Assembly (NCBI GenBank): GCA_942491955.1
Contig: CALOCV010000024.1
Span: forward strand, 1-63,372
Origin: CALOCV01 sp942491955
GTDB taxonomy: Bacteria; Chlamydiota; Chlamydiia; Chlamydiales; CALOCV01
Direction of reading: 5' to 3'
Length of the DNA stretch: 63,372 nucleotides
The notes under the pieces are model-generated. The model ran no database searches. It had not been told where the DNA came from and worked only from the letters and a program-made list of their open reading frames with translations. The position numbers were made by a program, and so were the translations under genes. Of the stretch, positions 35,129 to 43,567 are shown piece by piece (position 1 is the first letter of the stretch; every line of letters starts with the position of its first letter).

Positions 35129-37522
35129 ATGAAGTTCCCCCTCTCCTGGCTCCAACAATTTATTGCTGTGGATCAACCCCTCACTACTTTTGCCGAATCG
35201 CTCACCCTTCTCGGGATTGAAGTCGATCATATCGAAACAACATCCCCCCCTTTTTCCGGTGTCATTGTCGTCGAAGTCCTAGCAACAAAACCACACCCTC
35301 AAGCCGATCGACTCTGCCTTGCTACCATCTCCGATGGTAAGCAAACCGTGGATGTCGTTTGCGGAGCCCCTAATTGTCGAAAAGGCCTTCGTACCGCCTT
35401 TGCCCCAGTCGGCGCTCTTCTTACCGACGGAGAACGGAACATCAAAGTAAAAAAAAGCAAAATCCGAGGCATCGAATCCGCAGGTATGCTCTGTTCCAAA
35501 GCAGAACTCGGTATGGGAGACGATCATACAGGAATTATCGAACTCGATGAAAACCTTCCTTTGGGCTTTGCACTCGCTGATAATGAAACCGATACCCTAT
35601 TTGAAGTCTCCCTAACACCGAACCTTGCTCATGCCCTCAGCCTTCTCGGTATCGCAAGAGAATGGAGTGCATGCAGCCACAATCCTCTCCAGATCCCTTC
35701 ATCTTCAACGGTTGAAGGTGCCCTACCCATCGAAAAACATGTTACAGTCTCTTTAAAAGATCCTGTCGGATGTCCAAGATATGCCTGTCGGTGGATCCGT
35801 GATGTTACGGTTCAACCCTCACCAGAATGGCTCCAAAAAGCATTGATAGGGTGCGGAATACGTCCCGTGAATAATGTCGTCGATGTGACCAATTACGTGC
35901 TCATGGAAAGAGGTCATCCACTCCATGCATTCGATTACGATCAAATTGCCGGACACGAGATCTACGTTCGGTCTGCCTATGAGGGAGAGACATTCACAAC
36001 ACTCGATGACCAAGAGCATACCCTATCCCAAGACATCGTTGTCATTGCCGATGCAGAAAAAGCCGTCGCTATTGGGGGCGTCATGGGAGGGAAAAATTCC
36101 GAAGTGAGAAACGAGACAAAAAATATTTTGCTCGAAGCGGCCTATTTCCATCCCCATTCGATCCGCATGGCTAGCAAACATCTTGGCATTCAAAGCGAAT
36201 CGTCTCGACGATTCGAAAGAGGCGTCGATCCAAATGGCGTTCTTCCAGCTCTCGACCGCGCCGCTGAACTCATTCGCCAAATAGCGGGAGGAGAGGTGGC
36301 TCAAGGCGTTGTCGATGAAGGAAAACGGGATTTTCCCCCAGAAAAAATCCCTTTGCGCCTCTCTCATGTCGAACGAATCCTTGGAAGAGCTTTCTCCTTA
36401 GAAGAAGTAACCGATATTTTTACCCGACTGGGCTGCACCGTGTCACAAGAAGATCCCCTTATTGTAACCGTGCCTACCTATCGCGTGGATGTCACAACGG
36501 AAATCGACCTCATCGAAGAAATCGCCCGCCTCTATGGCTATTCCCACTTCTCGCGTCAAATCGAACGCTTCTCCGCCAATACCATCCCTCACGACCCTCT
36601 CTACCTCCTTGAAAAAGAGATTCGCTCAACATGCGTCTCTATGGGATTACAAGAATGGATTACGTGTGATCTGATAGGTCCTTCCGCGATCCATGTTGTT
36701 GGTGATACTACTACCGATCACATGGAGACCATTACCGTACTGAATCCTACATCGATCGATCAGTCGATCCTGCGAACATCCCTTCTTCCCGGAATGCTCC
36801 AGTGCATGAAACGGAATCAAGATCGACAAATCGAGGATACCAACGCCTTTGAAATAGGAAGAACGCATAGGCAAAAAGGTGATACCATCGAAGAGCCTTC
36901 TACCCTCGGTATCCTTCTTTGTGGAAAAGAAGAACCCCATTTCTGGGGAAGAAAATCCCGACCGATCGATTTTTTTACTCTTAAAGGAAAAATAGAAAGT
37001 ATCTTACTGCCATTAAGGGTCGCACGTGTTGAATACGTCTCGACAGAACTCCCTTTCCTCCATCCAGGACGACAAGCCTCCCTTTTTATCGATTCGATCG
37101 AAATGGGGTTTTTGGGAGAAATCCACCCCGCTATCCTGCGTCGTCTTGACACCCCTCAGAAAGCTTTTTTTGCCGAGTTAAACCTCCAAAAACTCATGAA
37201 GCATCGTTCTTGTCAGAAAACGATGCAACCCTTGCCCGTATATCCTTGCTCCAAAAGAGATTGGACGGTCACTTTACCGAAAACCCTTCCCGTTGCTGAC
37301 GTTTTCCACTTGTTTCAAGAGGCCCCATCACGACTTCTTGAGAAAATTTCCCTTGCCGACATCTATGAGAGTGAAAAAATTGGAGAAGATCGGCATAATC
37401 TCACCTTTCATATGGTGTATCGAGATTCCAAGAAAACCGTTTCTCAAGAGGTTGTTGAAAAAGAACATCAACGCCTATTAACCTATGTACAACAACAACT
37501 CAAAAACAATGACTTACTGTAG
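35129..37522 (+). CDS. pheT: phenylalanyl-tRNA synthetase beta subunit
   Basis: Partner of PheS in the alpha2-beta2 enzyme. The 797 residues comprise the N-terminal OB tRNA-binding domain (VVEVLATKPHPQADRLCLAT), B3/4 editing domain, B5 domain (FDYDQIAGHEIYVRSAYEGE and later), catalytic-like module (RTSLLPGMLQCMKRNQDRQI) and the C-terminal ferredoxin-fold anticodon-binding domain (YPCSKRDWTVTLP). Normal length. PheS is not in the window. The MORN-type lipoprotein gene follows by eight nt, as in chlamydiae. Confidence 0.96.
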   Translation: MKFPLSWLQQFIAVDQPLTTFAESLTLLGIEVDHIETTSPPFSGVIVVEVLATKPHPQADRLCLATISDGKQTVDVVCGAPNCRKGLRTAFAPVGALLTDGERNIKVKKSKIRGIESAGMLCSKAELGMGDDHTGIIELDENLPLGFALADNETDTLFEVSLTPNLAHALSLLGIAREWSACSHNPLQIPSSSTVEGALPIEKHVTVSLKDPVGCPRYACRWIRDVTVQPSPEWLQKALIGCGIRPVNNVVDVTNYVLMERGHPLHAFDYDQIAGHEIYVRSAYEGETFTTLDDQEHTLSQDIVVIADAEKAVAIGGVMGGKNSEVRNETKNILLEAAYFHPHSIRMASKHLGIQSESSRRFERGVDPNGVLPALDRAAELIRQIAGGEVAQGVVDEGKRDFPPEKIPLRLSHVERILGRAFSLEEVTDIFTRLGCTVSQEDPLIVTVPTYRVDVTTEIDLIEEIARLYGYSHFSRQIERFSANTIPHDPLYLLEKEIRSTCVSMGLQEWITCDLIGPSAIHVVGDTTTDHMETITVLNPTSIDQSILRTSLLPGMLQCMKRNQDRQIEDTNAFEIGRTHRQKGDTIEEPSTLGILLCGKEEPHFWGRKSRPIDFFTLKGKIESILLPLRVARVEYVSTELPFLHPGRQASLFIDSIEMGFLGEIHPAILRRLDTPQKAFFAELNLQKLMKHRSCQKTMQPLPVYPCSKRDWTVTLPKTLPVADVFHLFQEAPSRLLEKISLADIYESEKIGEDRHNLTFHMVYRDSKKTVSQEVVEKEHQRLLTYVQQQLKNNDLL

Positions 37523-37530
37523 AGGAAGGT

Positions 37531-38499
37531 ATGAATAAAACACTTTTTTTTCTTTTAGGTTCCTTCGTCATCACATTGGCTGGATGCTCTCCCTCCCGTT
37601 TTTCACCCCGTCACGATGTCGTCTGCCAAAATTATTACCACACATACGGTGTCGAAGTATCCGAAGACGAATGGAGAGAACGGGGATCCAATGGAGAAAT
37701 CACCCGTACTCTCGATAATGGAATTACCGAAAGAAGAAGTTTTAAAAAGGGGGTTCCCCACGGTCTTACCACATACACCTTCCCCCACTCCTCTCTCCTT
37801 GAACGAGAAGAGGTGTATCACGAAGGGACGCTCACAAAAAGAGTCATTCATTACCCTTCAGGTACCCCTTACCAATGTGAAGAATGGCCGAATCAAGAAG
37901 AGTACGCTTTCACCACATGGTATGAAGACGGTACACCCCTTTTTGCTGAGTACTATAACGAAAATCTTCTCGTTTCTGGAGAATACTTCCCCCTCCACCA
38001 CGATGAACCCGATACCATCATCACCAACGGAGATGGTATACGTACCCTACGCGATCACTACGGTCTCCTTCTCGCAAAAGAAGAGTTCCATGCAGGAGAG
38101 AGAACCCTCACTACCGAATACTACCCAACAGGTACCCCAAAACGAGTCACTCCCTATGCCCAACGAAAAATCGAAGGGGAAAGAAAACTCTTTCTCCCAG
38201 GCGGTGAACCCCATACCATTGAAAAATGGACTAACGGCATCCAAGAAGGAACCACCCTCGTCTTTGAAAATGGGGCTCTCCAAGCGCGGATTCCCTACAA
38301 AAAGGGAAAAAAACACGGTGTTGAAAAACATTATGACCTCAACAATAACGTCGTTGAAGAAATCACCTGGGAAGGAGGAAAGCGACAAGGACCGACCCAT
38401 ATCGTTGTTCGGGATCATGTAAAAACAGAATGGTACTACGACGATCAGCTCGTTTCCAAGGCGAGCTACGAAGCCCAAATCCATCCCTTCGTGTACTAA
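37531..38499 (+). CDS. lipoprotein with MORN-like (YwqK-type) repeats
   Basis: A 322-residue protein. The signal LFFLLGSFVITLAG precedes Cys in a lipobox. The rest is built of short beta-hairpin repeats such as GITERRSFKKGVPHGLTTYT, TEYYPTGTPKRVTPYAQR and GALQARIPYKKGKKHGVEKH, the MORN-repeat variant annotated YwqK. A GAGGAAGG ribosome site is present. A homologue follows pheT in Chlamydia (CT476 as I recall). Function is unknown; envelope location is inferred from the lipobox. Confidence 0.8.
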   Translation: MNKTLFFLLGSFVITLAGCSPSRFSPRHDVVCQNYYHTYGVEVSEDEWRERGSNGEITRTLDNGITERRSFKKGVPHGLTTYTFPHSSLLEREEVYHEGTLTKRVIHYPSGTPYQCEEWPNQEEYAFTTWYEDGTPLFAEYYNENLLVSGEYFPLHHDEPDTIITNGDGIRTLRDHYGLLLAKEEFHAGERTLTTEYYPTGTPKRVTPYAQRKIEGERKLFLPGGEPHTIEKWTNGIQEGTTLVFENGALQARIPYKKGKKHGVEKHYDLNNNVVEEITWEGGKRQGPTHIVVRDHVKTEWYYDDQLVSKASYEAQIHPFVY

Positions 38500-38507
38500 A
38501 ATGCACA

Positions 38508-38580
38508 TGGGGGACCAGTTGGGGGGACCAGTTGGGGGGACCAGTCCCCCCATATACCCCCCGCGGGTGCTTCGCACCCT
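38508..38580. repeat. GC-rich tandem and hairpin repeat
   Basis: Three tandem copies of GGGGGGACCAGTT (the first one base short) end in the hairpin GGGGGGACCAGTCCCCCC, followed by GGGTGC-TTCG-CACCC, a very stable UUCG-type tetraloop on RNA. It lies just after the MORN-type gene and may terminate it. It belongs with the G6-AC/GT-C6 element at 7071-7088. Confidence 0.7.
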
Positions 38581-38750
38581 TCCTTTTGTCGTAGAATATG
38601 GCGTTGTTGTCGTTATAGTCAGTGAATGGTTCCAGGAAAAGGCAAGTTTTTAGTTGTTTTTTTTATAAAAATTTATTACAATGACAAATCCAGTTTATAT
38701 GTTTATTTATCCTTTTTGGTATAACTTATTTTCTTTAAAAGGAGGAAACC

Positions 38751-38909
38751 ATGGACGGTGTAGCGCCATCAAATGATCAATACGGTCAAATTGAATTGCC
38801 ACAAGCAGCCGCAGAGAAAAAAGACAAATTTGAAGCTGAAAGTCAGAGAATTAAACAAGCAACAGAAAAACTAAAGCGTAAGGGGGAGGAAATTTTTGGA
38901 AAAAAATGA
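38751..38909 (+). CDS. small hypothetical protein, 52 residues
   Basis: An ATG with an excellent ribosome site (AAAGGAGGAAACC directly before it) opens a 52-codon frame. The product starts MDGVAPSNDQYGQIELPQ and ends in a charged helix (KQATEKLKRKGEEIFGKK). There is no signal or membrane span. The strong initiation site and charged amphipathic helix argue for expression. It ends 36 nt before an IS copy, so it may be either a complete small gene or the stub of a longer one; the stop codon is its own, not IS-derived. Confidence 0.5.
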   Translation: MDGVAPSNDQYGQIELPQAAAEKKDKFEAESQRIKQATEKLKRKGEEIFGKK

Positions 38910-38945
38910 TACCAAATATATTAGGTCATGTCATCAATCGTCTAA

Positions 38946-39690
38946 GAACCTGTTTAAAATCTTTTTAAAAGAAGAACTACAAATGCTAAGACTACCATAG
39001 TTAAGCTAGTATTTAGCTTTCTTTCACAGTTTTTCCATCAAAGTTTTGAAAGCAATTTTTATACAGGATTAGAAAGATTTTAAACAGATTCTTAAGAAAC
39101 TTGGTTGACATATCTCAGCAATAAAAACTACCACAGAGCCCACAGAGAGCACAGAGAGAGGGTTATATTTTCATTCGACGAATGCCTTCTACCAATCGTT
39201 TCACATTAAAATTGATCAGCAATCCTCGAGCACAAGTTCCATAGAGCTTTAAATAAGATAGTCGTTGTGCTTCGTGTATTAGAGCTATTCCATTCACAGA
39301 TTTAATTTCTATAATTACCTGATCCTCTACAACTTCTTCAGACATTTCTGGATGCACTAAACAATCTATATGTCCTCCCTCTGTGTTCTCTGTGGGCTCT
39401 GTGGTAGTTTGTTTTCTAAAAACTCGTTCAAAACTGTTTTACGAATAAAACGACAAAAGCAAGGATGACCATATGTAAACTGGTTTTTCAAACATATGAA
39501 ATGCCACAAATTACATCATATAAGTCGACCGCTCTAGGACGTGTTTTTTTCTTGCAGATTCCAGAAGAGGTTTAATTTTGTTAAACTGTTCACGATCCAT
39601 ATCGCTAGGATAGCAATGGGGCATAAAATACCTACAATTGTCTTGGAAAATAATTGTTTATACAGGATTAGAAAGATTTTAAACAGGTTC
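38946..39690 (-). mobile_element. IS5-type mosaic element, copy A (internally deleted)
   Basis: Ends are GAACCTGTTTAAAATCTTT and its inverse, with a 3-bp duplication TAA at 38943-38945 and 39691-39693, of the TNA type typical of part of the IS5 family. From the left it holds the last 110 bp of the transposase gene, a scrambled stretch with an additional internal end (to about 39092), the 280-bp CACAGAG cassette (39128-39407) and the transposase 5' part. The catalytic region is missing, so it cannot move by itself. Compare copies B (42354-43462) and C (44127-46942). Confidence 0.8.
39163..39357 (-). pseudogene. C-terminal half of a GxxExxY protein, cassette copy A
   Basis: The frame reads through EEVVEDQVIIEIKSVNGIAL, HEAQRLSYLKLYGTCARG and LLINFNVKRLVEGIRR, matching the second half of the GxxExxY family (about 125 residues), whose first half with the name-giving motif is absent. 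It begins at GTG with no ribosome site. It sits in a 280-bp cassette with 21-bp perfect inverted ends (CTACCACAGAGCCCACAGAGA). Two other copies at 42688-42882 and 46413-46607 encode the same peptide. Confidence 0.75.
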
Positions 39691-39895
39691 TAAAAGTGCA
39701 TCTCACGGTATCTGATTTGACGATAAATCGTGTTCAGCCTCGCTAACGGATTACAGTTTGCTTCGGCTTCCACACGATCCATCGTCAAATCATCTACCAT
39801 GATCTATAAATTCATCCAATTGATGACACGCCCTAGAAATTTTTCTAAAACTCCTTTATCATGGATGATAGAAAAGTTTTTATTTTTTTGATGCA

Positions 39896-41299
39896 CTATT
39901 TTCTTTCTGTGGTTCTGAAAGGAGCGAGAAACGCAAGAATTCGAAGCGGTCGTTGTTGGATTTCATAGCGTTCTTTTAACTTGTTAAGTAGGGCATATTC
40001 TTCTTTCATGGTCGTTTTTTGCAATGTCGTACGTGTTTCTTCTAATATTTGTTTACAGGGTTCGGTGTACTCCTTTTCGATTTGTAGGGGAAGTTTTGCC
40101 ATCGATGTATAGGTCTTCTTCGCAATATGAGGCTGAAGAATCGATTGAGTGGCCTCGAAGATACTGTTTTCAACCCATTCGTTAACAGCTGGAGGTAGAG
40201 GGATAACGGAGTTGATTCCAAGCATTGTGAGCTTCATCGCCAATCTTTCGGCAATAAGTGCTTTCGTATGTTCTTCAATGGAAATTTCTTCGTGCTCTTT
40301 TGGTGTTTCCATTCCTTTTTCCGATCGAAATGCTCGGGCTCGATTAGCGACTCCTTGATCGGAGAAACGAAGACCTGCAGGAATGCCTTCATGTATTCCT
40401 CTTATACCCGCTGTAGTGGTCTCCTTGCGGATCGTTTGAAATAGAGTGTTTTCAGCAATTTTTTGAGCCACTAAGAGGGGACGACCCACTAAACCGAGTC
40501 GCTGAAAGGAAGGAAGAAAATGGAGACACTGGTTGGCAATATGTCCTGTTGTTGCAAGAGTCGTTTGCACACCTAAATTCGTTGCATGGTGTTTTCTTAC
40601 ATCAGATTTTGTCTTTTCTTCATAAGAGAGAGGAATGGGAGTTGCCATTTTCTCAAGGGCATCATTGATATCTTTTCGACATTCTTGAATGGCTTCATAC
40701 GCTTTTTTTTCCAAATTAACAAGCTCAAGTCCCTCTTCATCTGTAGGAAGAGAAGCAATTTTTGCTTTGATTTGCTGCCATTCTGCATCAAAAATTTCTT
40801 GATGGGATCTCCATTCTTCTTGAATTTCCTTTGCAATGACTTGTATTTGTTGATCAGCTTTGAGAAGAGCGTGATCGATATCTTTTTGAGTAGGTACGTT
40901 TTTCCCATCAATATAGGTTTGGGCAAGAATGGATCCTGTAATTCCACCAACAGAGGGGAGATTGATATGGTATTTATTCATCGTTCCTGTAATTTTTTTA
41001 CCGCTTTTGAGACCATTTCTTATAATAGAATGATTGGCCATTTGTCGGATTATCGGATCTTGTGCGATTTTTCGGCCGATTTTTACCGAATGAGGTCTCA
41101 TTAAGCGAGTTGTGACAGGAACGACTCGTCTTCCGATGAGCGAAACACCGATTCCAACGGCAACAGGAGCTGCTGCCAAAGCGAGTTTTTGCACTATTTC
41201 CGTGTCTTTGTCACTCCATGTACATTCATTCCCTTCTGTACGGGAGATGTCACCAGAAAATAGAGCCCCACCCATATCATTAAAATCAGTACAATCCAT
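39896..41299 (-). CDS. hypothetical helical protein, 467 residues
   Basis: I recognise no family. The N-terminus is acidic, then a hydrophobic stretch at about 38-58 (LALAAAPVAVGIGVSLIGRR), then a mostly helical, Lys/Glu-rich body with coiled-coil potential (LLKADQQIQVIAKEIQEEWR, LELVNLEKKAYEAIQECRKD). There is no signal peptide. It lies among mobile elements and reads opposite to most of its right-hand neighbours. A secreted effector is possible given size, helical content and location; this is an inference. Confidence 0.6.
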   Translation of the reverse strand: MDCTDFNDMGGALFSGDISRTEGNECTWSDKDTEIVQKLALAAAPVAVGIGVSLIGRRVVPVTTRLMRPHSVKIGRKIAQDPIIRQMANHSIIRNGLKSGKKITGTMNKYHINLPSVGGITGSILAQTYIDGKNVPTQKDIDHALLKADQQIQVIAKEIQEEWRSHQEIFDAEWQQIKAKIASLPTDEEGLELVNLEKKAYEAIQECRKDINDALEKMATPIPLSYEEKTKSDVRKHHATNLGVQTTLATTGHIANQCLHFLPSFQRLGLVGRPLLVAQKIAENTLFQTIRKETTTAGIRGIHEGIPAGLRFSDQGVANRARAFRSEKGMETPKEHEEISIEEHTKALIAERLAMKLTMLGINSVIPLPPAVNEWVENSIFEATQSILQPHIAKKTYTSMAKLPLQIEKEYTEPCKQILEETRTTLQKTTMKEEYALLNKLKERYEIQQRPLRILAFLAPFRTTERK

Positions 41300-41506
41300 A
41301 GAACAACCCTTGGGAAAAAAACATATAACAATTATAAAATAAAATATATTTTATATGCAATTAATTAATTTAATTCTGTAAGGGCAAGGTAGAGATTGTG
41401 TAACTATTCAGGACCCTAACTTACTGCACGAATAAAACGATCCGAAAAATGGATTGAAATTCTGCTTTTTTCGAAACGGGCATTTTGAAGTTTTAAAAGA
41501 GGTCTA

Positions 41507-42059
41507 TTAACCGAAGGGATAACCGAAAACGACTTGTTGTTGTTCACCGATGATGGGGGTGTCGACAACGAGGGTGCGCAGAACGGTTCCATTGACGGAT
41601 ATGCCGCCAAAATCGGAAGCGAGAGTGCCTGGATCTGTGACGCGGAAGGAGACGGTCCATTTGCCAACTTCTGTTGGATTGCCCTCTCCCCCCAAATCGG
41701 GAACATCGGGGAGGACGCCCCTCCCCATTGTCGTGGAAAAGAAGAGTTGTTGGCACGGATCAAAAATCATGACCAAAATTTCGGGTCCATCCATGGTATC
41801 TTCGGATGGAGCAGCAAGGCTTAAGGTGACAGAGACTTCTGAGGTGTCCCGTTTCTTTTCTCCATCACAGTGACGGTTACATGTCGTATGTCCTGTGGCA
41901 TACCCGGCACCGGCGCCGGCTACTGCACCGAGGATGACGGAGCTTGCAATGACGTACTTTGGGGTGCGAGAGCAGTAGGTATAGGGGCAGCAACTGTCAG
42001 AAAAAAGCGAAGACGAGAGCAAAGAGAGAAAAAAGGAGGCATAGAAGAAGCAATCTCAT
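41507..42059 (-). CDS. paralogue of the collagen-like protein lacking the collagen tract (frameshift)
   Basis: The ATG at 42059 opens a signal peptide (MRLLLLCLLFSLFALVFA). The frame is then lost unless one T is removed from the T6 run (plus-strand A6 at 42001-42006), after which FSDSCCPYTYC continues to the stop. About 183 residues. The glycine-rich segment VILGAVAGAGAGYATG and the beta domain (ILVMIFDPCQQLFFSTTM, ASDFGGISVNGTV) parallel those of the protein at 33901-34608 (ATILGGVGG..., VELYDPMDKLLARTTM, PSDIGSVTLYYGT), but no Gly-x-y triplets lie between. Several cysteines suggest disulphides outside the cytoplasm. Confidence 0.65.
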
Positions 42060-42164
42060 AAAAATACCAAAATGTTTCCTCTAATCTAGCGCTCTTGTGG
42101 AGTATATGCAAGAGAAAAAACAAAGCTGGACGAAGCTGACGCTATCCGTAAACAACAAACACAA

Positions 42165-42180
42165 GGCCGCGGTAGCGGCC
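42165..42180. repeat. GGCCGC hairpin repeat
   Basis: GGCCGC-GGTA-GCGGCC, followed by GC and a G-rich run. The same hairpin with one loop change lies at 7126-7141 in the inverse orientation, where it is also next to a G-rich run. It lies in the 294-bp gap between the collagen paralogue and IS copy B, which otherwise shows only a small GAAATCGG/CCGATTTC hairpin (42248-42272) and no gene. Confidence 0.6.
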
Positions 42181-42419
42181 GCAGGGGGTTTGGGGGAACT
42201 TGTTCCACCAAAAAAAAAATGATTTCTGTCGAATGAAATGGATGGAAGAAATCGGTTTTCAAGTCCGATTTCTGTCAGGTATTCCCAGAAATTGACTAGG
42301 GAATTGGTGTGAAAATTTTGTAGACTAAAGCAAAAATCAGGACAATCTTTTAAGAACCTGTTTAAAATCTTTCTAATCCTGTATAAACAATTATTTTCCA
42401 AGACAATTGTAGGTATTTT

Positions 42420-42557
42420 ATGCCCCATTGCTATCCTAGCGATATGGATCGTGAACAGTTTAACAAAATTAAACCTCTTCTGGAATTCGCAAGAAAAAAA
42501 ACACGTCCTAGAGCGGTCGACTTATATGATGTAATTTGTGGCATTTCATATGTTTGA
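42420..42557 (+). pseudogene. IS5-type transposase, N-terminal fragment (copy B)
   Basis: Forty-five codons, beginning MPHCYPSDMDREQFNKIKPL and ending RAVDLYDVICGISYV, match the helix-turn-helix start of IS5-family transposases (YPSDLTDEQW...AIFYVLRTG). A TGA ends it, and downstream the frame gives only a C-terminus-like tail (MVILAFVVLFVKQF) before the cassette. The same fragment is present inverted in copies A and C. Confidence 0.75.
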
Positions 42558-42687
42558 AAATCCAGTTTACATATGGTCATCCTTGCTTTTGTCGTTTTAT
42601 TCGTAAAACAGTTTTGAACGAGTTTTTAGAAAATAAACTACCACAGAGCCCACAGAGAACACAGAGGGAGGACATATAGATTGTTTA

Positions 42688-42882
42688 GTGCATCCAGAAA
42701 TGTCTGAAGAAGTTGTAGAGGATCAGGTAATTATAGAAATTAAATCTGTGAATGGAATAGCTCTAATACACGAAGCACAACGACTATCTTATTTAAAGCT
42801 CTATGGAACTTGTGCTCGAGGATTGCTGATCAATTTTAATGTGAAACGATTGGTAGAAGGCATTCGTCGAATGAAAATATAA
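42688..42882 (+). pseudogene. C-terminal half of a GxxExxY protein, cassette copy B
   Basis: Encodes the same 64-residue frame as copy A in a 280-bp cassette spanning 42638-42917. The frame stays open through the left repeat (GHIDCLVHPEMSEEV), aligning with GYRIDLLVEDKVIVE of full-length relatives, so the N-terminal half was removed exactly at the repeat. Confidence 0.75.
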
Positions 42883-42923
42883 CCCTCTCTCTGTGCTCTC
42901 TGTGGGCTCTGTGGTAGTTTTTA

Positions 42924-43454
42924 TTGCTGAGAATGGTTGGAGAGGTCCGACAAAACAATGGTCGGAAAGAGAAAACCAGTTTTATAATAATTGATGCGCA
43001 AAGCGTTAAAAATACCGATACAGCTGAGAGTAAAGGGTATGATGCAGGAAAAAAAATTTCAGGGATAAAACGACACATCGCTGTAGACACCCAAGGATTA
43101 CCTCATGCAATTCATATAACTACAGCAAATATTACAGATAGGAAAGGAGCGCTAGAAGCATGTTCATTGAAGAAGAGTTTTTTATCTGAAGTAAAAAACG
43201 TTTTAGCTGATGGAGGATACTCTGGAGAACCATTTTCAGATGGTATTCAAGAGATATTGGGTTGTCCAGTAGAAATAGCCAAGAGAAATGAATTGCATAC
43301 TTTTAAAGTGATTCCCAAAAGATGGGTTGTGGAACGTTCTTTTAGCTGGCTTGAAAAGTGTAGAAGATTATGGAAAAACTGTGAAAGAAAGCTAAATACT
43401 AGCTTAACTATGGTAGTCTTAGCATTTGTAGTTTTTCTTTTAAAAAGATTTTAA
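42924..43454 (+). pseudogene. IS5-type transposase, catalytic C-terminal part (copy B)
   Basis: This 176-codon frame holds the DDE core: the first aspartate in SFIIIDAQSVKNTD, the second in VLADGGYSGEPF, and the glutamate in WVVERSFSWLEKCRRLWKNC, with KRHIAVDTQGLPHAIHITTA between. It lacks the N-terminal DNA-binding domain, which is separated by the cassette, so activity is doubtful. The start given is only the first available codon. Confidence 0.8.
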
Positions 43455-43567
43455 ACAGGTTCTAAATGAATAAACTTATATAAATTTTCGTGGCAAAAAA
43501 TATTTTTAATGATTTTTATTCTAATTTTTGATACAATGAGTTCAATACAGATATTATGGGTTGAAAA

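Larger units (their letters stand above)
38922..39836. mobile_element. older element remnant flanked by GTGTCATCAAT ends
   Basis: The left end TAGGTCATGTCATCAATCG (38922) and the right end (39817-39836, inverse of CTAGGGCGTGTCATCAATTG) match at 16 of 19 positions. A third solo copy with 19 of 20 matches lies at 24141-24160. IS copy A (38946-39690) is inserted inside. The remaining interior holds no ORF but a 21-bp inverted repeat (39713-39733 with 39772-39792, two mismatches). I read it as the ends of an older non-autonomous element. Confidence 0.5.
42354..43462 (+). mobile_element. IS5-type mosaic element, copy B
   Basis: An 1109-bp element with GAACCTGTTTAAAATCTTT ends and TAA duplications at 42351-42353 and 43463-43465. 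In order: the transposase start (ATG 42420, 45 codons, MPHCYPSDMDREQFNKIKPL, stop at 42555), a short tail resembling a transposase C-terminus and end, the 280-bp CACAGAG cassette (42638-42917), and the transposase catalytic half (42924-43454). Relative to family transposases the middle (the part after FYVL-x-x-G-C-Q-W in homologues) has been replaced by the cassette. Confidence 0.85.

Noticed and set aside
39128..39407. CRISPR array suggested by CACAGAG repetition
   Set aside because: The repeat units are 9-11 bp, occur at two inverted ends only, and there are no regular spacers or cas genes.
40586..41104. 172-codon plus-strand frame opposite the 467-residue gene
   Set aside because: Phe/Ile/Cys-rich translation typical of the complement of a Lys/Glu-rich gene; no ribosome site.
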